Shown here one piece after another: positions 23,328 through 27,574 of a DNA stretch of 27,574 bases (its first letter is position 1; each line of letters opens with the position of its first letter). Position numbers and translations under genes: made by a program. The notes under the pieces were generated by a model that worked only from the letters and a program-made list of their open reading frames with translations, had not been told where the DNA came from and did no database searches. This stretch comes from Collinsella sp. (GTDB lineage: Bacteria; Actinomycetota; Coriobacteriia; Coriobacteriales; Coriobacteriaceae), in the NCBI GenBank assembly GCA_019414345.1, contig DXMF01000028.1:1-27574 (forward strand), given 5' to 3'.

Positions 23328-24209
23328 ATGGAATACGCTCTCTCCAACGATTCGATTTCTATCAAGGTCTCCACGGCCGGTGGTTCGTTTACCTCGATTG
23401 AGGCTGGAGGTCGCGAGTACTTGTGGCAGGGCGATCCCGCCGTGTGGTCCGGCCAGGCACCGATTTGCTTCCCGATTTGCGGAGGTTTGCGCGATAACAG
23501 CGCCATGACGTTTGCCGGACATCATGTGAAGCTCGCCCGCCATGGGTTTGCGCGCAAACAGGAGTGGAAGCTGCTGAGCCAGAGCGAGAACGAGCTGGCG
23601 ATGTGCCTGGCTTCGGAGGATAACGCCGCGCTGCTGAGCGATTATCCGTATCCGTTTAAGCTTGTCGCCCGCTATACGCTCGAGGACGCCGCCGTGCGCG
23701 TCTCCTATGAGGTTACCAACGAGGGCACCGAGGACATGCCTTTCTTTATCGGTGGACACCCCGGCTTTAGGTGCCCGCTCGATGAGGGCGAGGCCTATAC
23801 GGACTACGAGTTGCGTTTTGAGAAAGACGAGGCTGCTGAGCTTTGCGCTGCCGTCCCCTCGACTGGCTTGATTGACGTGACCAACCGCTCCAAGAACCCC
23901 ATGGTGGGAAAGACGCTGCCTCTGTCACATGAGCTCTTCGATTTTGCGGAGACCATCTTTGACGTGCTCGAGAGCCGTCAGGTCACGCTTTCCAAAAAGG
24001 GCGAGGACAAGGGTGTTCGCCTGAGCTTTGAGGGCTTCCCGTACCTCATTGTGTGGAGCAAGCCCGAGGGTGATTTTGTGGCAGTTGAGCCCTGGGGCGG
24101 TCTTTCGACCTGCTCCGATGAGGACGACGTGCTTGAGCACAAGCGCGGCTGCCTTATCGCCAAGCCCAAAGAAACCATCGTGCGCTCGTTCACAATCGAG
24201 ATTCTGTAG
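23328..24209 (+). CDS. Aldose 1-epimerase family protein (LacX-like)
   Basis: A 293-residue galactose-mutarotase-fold protein. Visible motifs are LARHGFARKQEW (conserved His and Arg), FFIGGHPGFRCPL (catalytic His) and VEPWGG (catalytic Glu). It resembles LacX, which sits in tagatose-6-phosphate lac operons of Gram-positive bacteria. It interconverts anomers of hexoses or hexose phosphates. The ATG at 23328 has AAAGGA 6 nt upstream. Another ATG at 23321 is out of frame. The following kinase gene starts 59 nt after the stop, so the two are probably co-transcribed. Confidence 0.87.
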   Translation: MEYALSNDSISIKVSTAGGSFTSIEAGGREYLWQGDPAVWSGQAPICFPICGGLRDNSAMTFAGHHVKLARHGFARKQEWKLLSQSENELAMCLASEDNAALLSDYPYPFKLVARYTLEDAAVRVSYEVTNEGTEDMPFFIGGHPGFRCPLDEGEAYTDYELRFEKDEAAELCAAVPSTGLIDVTNRSKNPMVGKTLPLSHELFDFAETIFDVLESRQVTLSKKGEDKGVRLSFEGFPYLIVWSKPEGDFVAVEPWGGLSTCSDEDDVLEHKRGCLIAKPKETIVRSFTIEIL

Positions 24210-24268
24210 TCGCATGTAGCCAATTCGTTTTGCAAGGCATAAGGAGCCTGCGAGATAAGGAGCTAGAA

Positions 24269-25204
24269 ATGATCCTCACCGTTACGATGAACCCGTCCGT
24301 CGATACGCGCTATCAGCTCGATGAGCTCATTATCGACGACGTCAACCGCGTGACGCCCGAAAAGACCGCCGGCGGCAAGGGCCTTAACGTGGCCCGCGTC
24401 CTGGGCCAGCTGGGCGACGACGTTGTGGCAACCGGTCTGCTCGGCGGCCACATGGGCGACTACATGGCCGAGCTCATGGATTCCAACGGCATTAAGAATG
24501 ATTTTGTGCCCATCAAGGGCGAGACTCGCATTTGCCTCAACATCCTCCACGCCGGCAACCAGACCGAGCTGCTCGAGAGCGGCCCGACGATTGCCCCCGA
24601 GGAGCTCGATGCCTTTACCGCCAAGTTTACCGAGCTAGCGAGCAAGGCCGACGTCGTCACCATTTCGGGTTCGCTGCCCCGCGGTGTCGAGGCAGACTAC
24701 TATGCCAAGATCACGGGCATTGCCGAGAACGCCGGCGCCAAGGTGCTGCTCGATACCTCGGGTGCTTCGCTCGAGGCCGCCCTTAAGTCCGAAATTAAGC
24801 CCGAGCTGGTCAAGCCTAACCTGACCGAGATCAACGGCCTTCTGGGCACGAGCTTTACCACCGACGATGTGGACGAGCTCCGCGCCGCGCTCGCCTCTGA
24901 TGCCCGCTTCTCCGATATCCCCTGGGTCGTCGTGTCCATGGGTGCTGCCGGCTCCGTTGGCTTCCACAATGGCCGTGCGTTCCGCGCAAAGACCCCCGAT
25001 ATCCCTGCCGTTAACGCCACGGGCTCTGGTGATTCCACTATCGCAGGCTTCGCGCATGCCATCGCTGCTGGCGCAGACGACGAGACGGTGCTGCGTACCG
25101 CCAACACCTGCGGCAAGCTCAATGCCATGGATCCCATGACCGGCCATCTGGTCATGGACCGTTGGGACGAGGTCTACAACGGCGTTGTCGTGACCGAGCT
25201 GTAG
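24269..25204 (+). CDS. lacC: Tagatose-6-phosphate kinase (LacC-like PfkB kinase)
   Basis: A 311-residue PfkB-family kinase (1-phosphofructokinase subfamily). Signature 1 is AGGKGLNVARVLGQLG (residues 34-49) and signature 2 is VNATGSGDSTIAGFAHAI (from 248), with catalytic Asp255. The GSGDST form matches LacC proteins, while FruK usually has GAGDS. In context it would phosphorylate tagatose-6-P, the AgaS product, to tagatose-1,6-bisphosphate; fructose-1-phosphate is the alternative substrate. The ATG at 24269 lies 6 nt after AAGGAG. An earlier start at 24230 lacks a ribosome site. The nagA remnant begins just 33 nt after the stop. Confidence 0.88.
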   Translation: MILTVTMNPSVDTRYQLDELIIDDVNRVTPEKTAGGKGLNVARVLGQLGDDVVATGLLGGHMGDYMAELMDSNGIKNDFVPIKGETRICLNILHAGNQTELLESGPTIAPEELDAFTAKFTELASKADVVTISGSLPRGVEADYYAKITGIAENAGAKVLLDTSGASLEAALKSEIKPELVKPNLTEINGLLGTSFTTDDVDELRAALASDARFSDIPWVVVSMGAAGSVGFHNGRAFRAKTPDIPAVNATGSGDSTIAGFAHAIAAGADDETVLRTANTCGKLNAMDPMTGHLVMDRWDEVYNGVVVTEL

Positions 25205-25237
25205 GAGTTTGGGTTGCGGCCCCGGCATCGCTTGCTA

Positions 25238-25369
25238 GCTCATGTCGACGATAAGTGCAGTAGCATTGTGCCGGGGCGCGACGCCGACGTTGTCGTGTTC
25301 AATCCCGACCTTACCCTGGTCGAGACGTATGTGGGTGGCAACAGCGTCGGTAACGCGTTTATCGAGTAG
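25238..25369 (+). pseudogene. nagA 3' fragment (decayed second copy)
   Basis: A 132-bp open stretch ending in TAG whose translation (AHVDDKCSSIVPGRDADVVV, then FNPDLTLVETYVGGNSVGNA, then FIE) lines up with the C-terminus of the intact NagA at 21342 (AHIEDKCGSIMPGRDADFVV and LVETYVGGQSVGNAFTD). No start codon, N-terminus or catalytic part remains. The alignment is gap-free and about 75-80% identical in nucleotides by eye. It is a remnant of a diverged nagA, not a recent duplication. The loss probably occurred by deletion upstream. Confidence 0.85.
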
Positions 25370-25401
25370 CCGCCAAAGGAACGATCCGAGAGGGGATTTA
25401 G

Positions 25402-25875
25402 ATGATTTACGGTGCACTGGGCGATATCGAGGAGTACCGCGGAATGCTCAAGGGCCTCGACGTGCTGATTGATTGGCTCGAGGAGAACGATCCGGCGGAG
25501 CTCGAGGTCGGCAGCCATCCGATTCTGGGCGACAAGGTCTTTGCGAACGTCATGGCTCCCACGACTCGTCCCGAGGCCGAGGCTCACTACGAGACGCATC
25601 AGCGCTATCACGACCTGCAGATCGACATTGAGGGTCGCGAGGCCTTTAAGGTTGCCACGGGCAGCCTGACGCTGGTCCAGGAGTTTGACGAGAAGGACGA
25701 CTACGACCTGGTCGATTCAGACGCCTCGATCGCCGGCGATCTTGCTGACGACAAGTTTGCGCTGTTTGTTGCCGGCGAGCCTCATATGCCCACGCTCGAG
25801 TTCTCGGGCGATGGCGCGCAGCCGGTCAAGAAGATCTGCTTTAAGCTGCTTGCAGACGCTTACTGGGAGGAGTAG
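25402..25875 (+). CDS. YhcH/YjgK/YiaL (EbgC-like) family protein
   Basis: A 157-residue cupin-like protein of the DUF386 family, whose members (EbgC, YhcH, YiaL) occur in sugar and sialic-acid operons. Visible are TRPEAEAHYETHQRYHDLQ, where the conserved His residues bind a metal, and the GEPHMPTL segment near the C-terminus, typical of the family. Proposed roles include sugar anomerisation or beta-galactosidase subunit activity; the true role here is unknown. GAGAGGGG lies about 6 nt before the ATG. A double hairpin ends the transcript at 25907-25984. Confidence 0.88.
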   Translation: MIYGALGDIEEYRGMLKGLDVLIDWLEENDPAELEVGSHPILGDKVFANVMAPTTRPEAEAHYETHQRYHDLQIDIEGREAFKVATGSLTLVQEFDEKDDYDLVDSDASIAGDLADDKFALFVAGEPHMPTLEFSGDGAQPVKKICFKLLADAYWEE

Positions 25876-25906
25876 CGCTGCTCGGCTGAGCTGTTCGTCT
25901 GATGGC

Positions 25907-25984
25907 GTGATTCCCCTAGGGAAATCACACTAGGACCCCGCTAAGCGTATTCCCCTAGGGGAATCACGCTTAGCGGGGTTTTCT
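25907..25984 (+). terminator. Two tandem hairpins sharing a CCCCTAGGG core
   Basis: First hairpin 25907-25928 (GTGATT arms around CCCCTAGGG). Second 25935-25979 with a 14-bp stem (ACCCCGCTAAGCGT / ACGCTTAGCGGGGT) plus a 7-bp inner stem around TAGG, followed by TTTTCTG. The second is a typical terminator. The first repeats the same core in a smaller form. Confidence 0.85.
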
Positions 25985-26005
25985 GTTTTTGAATAGGGAA
26001 GCTGT

Positions 26006-26461
26006 TTATTTGCGAAGAACATCGGCTAGCCGCAGGATTGAAATCATCGACCGATAAGTGAGTTCCACTTTTTCGCCCGCAAGCAGTCGTTTCGAGCCAA
26101 TCTCATCTAGCCCCACAAGCCGAGAAAACAGCGGGCCGCTCATCGTGCCATCGTCAATTGATTCCCTTATGGTCTTCAAAACGTCCGTATCATGAATCGA
26201 TGCCGAGCTGTAGGGGGCAACACGAGCAGAACTCTCAATTAACGACGAGACAAAAGGATGGAGATGCTTTGGACATAGTCCATCAAACACCACATCCCCA
26301 TTGTCATCCGAGCCGACCAGGCGCCAAGTATAATGATCGACCCAGTCATCTCCGTCATATATGGCGTCCATGAGCAACTTCCCGTCTAGAGAGAGAAACC
26401 TATTTGGACATCGGGGCGCAAGACCGCAAGCCATATCGGGCCCGCAGCAGCTCCAACCCAA
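26006..26461 (-). CDS. Unrecognised protein, possibly broken gene; start uncertain
   Basis: An open frame of up to 151 codons from a TTG at 26461. An in-frame ATG at 26434 or 26371 is more likely; GGGAAG precedes the latter. No family is recognised. The C-terminal 40 residues (LAGEKVELTYRSMISILRLA) have some look of a helix-turn-helix, but this is weak. Base composition is lower in GC than the neighbours. In the region upstream (26386-26577, and out to about 26624), a different minus frame is also open, with plausible protein-like sequence, so a frameshifted older gene is possible. Treat as a hypothetical protein or a decayed gene. Confidence 0.4.
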   Translation of the reverse strand: MGWSCCGPDMACGLAPRCPNRFLSLDGKLLMDAIYDGDDWVDHYTWRLVGSDDNGDVVFDGLCPKHLHPFVSSLIESSARVAPYSSASIHDTDVLKTIRESIDDGTMSGPLFSRLVGLDEIGSKRLLAGEKVELTYRSMISILRLADVLRK

Positions 26462-26800
26462 CGCACCACATAGGTTCCCTTTCGTACATGTGTATCAATC
26501 TGCCCCGAAATGCCGGTGAATGCAATTCCAGACCCGTTCGTCGGATAGCAATCGACGTATTTTTGTTTTCCGCTCACAACCTTGTATAGATATATCGTTC
26601 CAGCAAAAGAGAAGGGATCGTGGCTATTTTAAATCTATATGGCCAATTCGAGCCCTCACCATGGCAATTGTTGCAGCTGGGTTTCTTTTCATTAAAATTT
26701 CACTTTGGTAAATCCCCGCCCCCTAAGCATTAAATCCGAAGTCCACCGAGTGGGCGAATCGGCAACAAAAAAGCCGCCCGAAGGCGGCTATCTTGTGCAA
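26462..26800. other. Low-GC spacer before the tRNA
   Basis: 339 bp without a convincing gene. The minus strand carries a short open frame (to about 26624) that may be the frameshifted 5' part of the ORF at 26006-26461, and a small ORF starting MKRNPAATIAMVRARIGHID, unsupported by a ribosome site. A terminator for the tRNA lies at 26767-26788. Confidence 0.4.
26767..26788 (-). terminator. Terminator of the tRNA-Thr gene
   Basis: On the minus strand GCCGCC, TTCG loop, GGCGGC, then TTTTTTG. Perfect 6-bp stem with a stable UUCG tetraloop and a T-run. Confidence 0.9.
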
Positions 26801-26876
26801 TGGAGCCAGCGACCGGGCTCGAACCGGTGACCCCCGCTTTACGAGAGCGGTGCTCTACCAACTGAGCTACGCTGGC
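26801..26876 (-). tRNA. tRNA-Thr (anticodon CGT)
   Basis: 76 nt on the minus strand, starting GCCAGCG and ending CGCTGGC-T-CCA, so CCA is encoded. D-stem GCTC/GAGC with loop AGTTGGTA, anticodon stem CCGCT/AGCGG with loop CTCGTAA (anticodon CGT, reading ACG), T-arm ACCGG-TTCGAGC-CCGGT. All four stems pair. A promoter (26916-26944) precedes it. Confidence 0.97.
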
Positions 26877-26915
26877 GGCCATGTGGTGACGCAACTGAGG
26901 CGTCAACGGCTGTCT

Positions 26916-26944
26916 ATGATACGGGACATCGCACATCCGTGCAA
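26916..26944 (-). promoter_or_regulatory. Promoter of the tRNA-Thr gene
   Basis: On the minus strand TTGCAC (26944-26939), 17-nt spacer, TATCAT (26921-26916). Transcription would start about 33 nt before the tRNA. Confidence 0.75.
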
Positions 26945-27033
26945 GTGTTCTGACGGCTTTTCTCACTTTAAATGCACTAATATTGGAGACGTGATGTCTC
27001 GCTCTTACGAGTCTCAAACAGAATGGGACTGCC

Positions 27034-27546
27034 ATGGCTCAACCCAAGATTCTTCTCACGCGTATCGATGACCGGTTTATTTACGGGCAAGACGTCGAGC
27101 TGTGGAACGAGGCTATGGGTTCCAACCTCGTCCTAATCGTCAACGACGAGATTGCGGCGGATTCGCGCAAGTGGGCGCCTATGAGGGTCGCGGCGCCCGA
27201 GGGCGTGTGGACGCGGTTTTTCTCGGTGCAAAGGACCATCGACATCATTCATACCGCAACGCCGCGCCAATGGATTCTCATCATGGTGGCGTCGCCCGCG
27301 GATGCGCTCGCGCTGGTCAAGGGCGGTGTGCCCATTACCAAGATCAGTATCGGTCACATGCAAGCAGGGGAGGGCAAGCGTCCCGCGACGCCCACAGTTG
27401 CCGTAGACGACACAGACGTCGCCGCCTTCAAAGAGCTGCAAGAACTCGGCATAGAGCTAGAAATCCGCTCCCTCCCCAGCTCCAATCCCGACCCCATTCA
27501 ACTAGTCGTTGGGGACACCCTTGGCACTTGGGGACGTTCCTTTTAA
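27034..27546 (+). CDS. Orphan PTS IIB-like protein lacking the active-site histidine
   Basis: A 170-residue protein, roughly 60% identical by eye to the IIB at 16581 and full length (AAPEGVWTRFFSVQRT, LVKGGVPITKISIGHM, AAFKELQELGIELEIR). In the phosphorylation motif RIDDRFIYGQDVELW the expected His17 is Tyr (codon TAC at 27082-27084, one base from CAC). It can therefore not take phosphate from IIA in the normal way. No IIA, IIC or IID is beside it; it stands next to the tRNA. The ribosome site is weak, unlike the strong one of the active IIB. The last dozen residues (GDTLGTWGRSF) are encoded by a repeat with TTGGGGAC and GGGACGTTCC. It may be a regulatory decoy or a gene in decay. Confidence 0.85.
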   Translation: MAQPKILLTRIDDRFIYGQDVELWNEAMGSNLVLIVNDEIAADSRKWAPMRVAAPEGVWTRFFSVQRTIDIIHTATPRQWILIMVASPADALALVKGGVPITKISIGHMQAGEGKRPATPTVAVDDTDVAAFKELQELGIELEIRSLPSSNPDPIQLVVGDTLGTWGRSF

Positions 27547-27560
27547 TATGAGCAGGACAT
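27509..27560. repeat. Dispersed repeat overlapping the 3' end of the IIB-like gene
   Basis: Two TTGGGGAC units (27509-27516, 27528-27535), GGGACGTTCC, and ATATGAGCAGGACAT (27546-27560). The last is the exact reverse complement of 27-41, and GGGACGTTCCT also occurs, inverted, near 60-70. TTGGGGAC occurs again at 1240-1247. Both end copies lie 3' of a gene in the same orientation relative to transcription. Confidence 0.6.
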
Positions 27561-27574
27561 TGTCAAGAGGCAAA

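Noticed and set aside
22587..23759. Extension of the flavodoxin gene to a start at 23759
   Set aside because: It would overlap the mutarotase gene antisense; the flavodoxin FMN loop begins right after the ATG at 23171.
24269..25204. 1-phosphofructokinase (FruK) call for the PfkB kinase
   Set aside because: No fructose PTS is near; the GSGDST motif and agaS/nagA context favour tagatose-6-phosphate kinase, though FruK is not excluded.

Overview
This is a GC-rich, gene-dense window from what looks like a member of the Coriobacteriia, most likely Collinsella or a close relative from the gut. The assignment is my inference. It rests on the GC-rich codon choice, the mannose-family PTS with an embedded yajC, the long HPF, the DUF559-like protein type common in this class, and dispersed repeats of a kind I associate with this group. 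No rRNA, CRISPR array or intact insertion sequence is visible. One tRNA is present.

Layout. Positions 1-1321 hold a zinc-ribbon membrane protein on the minus strand and two palindromic repeats. Positions 1322-6855 are a housekeeping run on the plus strand: tmk, holB, ricT (long disordered tail), comF and a DUF559-like protein. Positions 6856-7605 are non-coding, with a 217-bp MITE-like element (long terminal inverted repeats) and a strong promoter followed by a leader of about 340 nt. Next come a substrate-binding lipoprotein, a long HPF, a DegV protein, a beta-hydroxyacid dehydrogenase with a His/Cys metal-binding tail, two small poorly known proteins, an NAD-type isocitrate dehydrogenase and a membrane-anchored SurA-N-like protein.

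Positions 15189-25984 form a carbohydrate island. A 630-bp regulatory region precedes PTS IIA-yajC-IIB-IIC-IID, followed by a GntR/HutC regulator, agaS, nagA, a convergent flavodoxin gene, a LacX-type mutarotase, a LacC-type kinase, a decayed 3' fragment of a second nagA, and a YhcH/EbgC-like gene. Together these read as N-acetylgalactosamine use: uptake as GalNAc-6-P, deacetylation (NagA), deamination/isomerisation to tagatose-6-P (AgaS), and phosphorylation to tagatose-1,6-bisphosphate (LacC). The aldolase is not in the window. A shared TGGT-N4-ACCA site lies in front of both the PTS operon and agaS, and is the likely operator of the GntR protein.

Positions 25985-27574 hold a lower-GC stretch with an unrecognised ORF, a tRNA-Thr(CGT) with promoter and terminator, and an orphan PTS IIB paralogue whose phospho-accepting histidine is replaced by tyrosine and whose C-terminus runs into a dispersed repeat. 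A short repeat (ATATGAGCAGGACAT) occurs at both ends of the window, each time just 3' of a gene.

The best candidates for something new are the His-less IIB, the SD-masking hairpins before the PTS operon and comF, the 7263-7605 leader, the MITE, and the metal-binding tail on the dehydrogenase. I see no clear-cut novel defence or mobile system.
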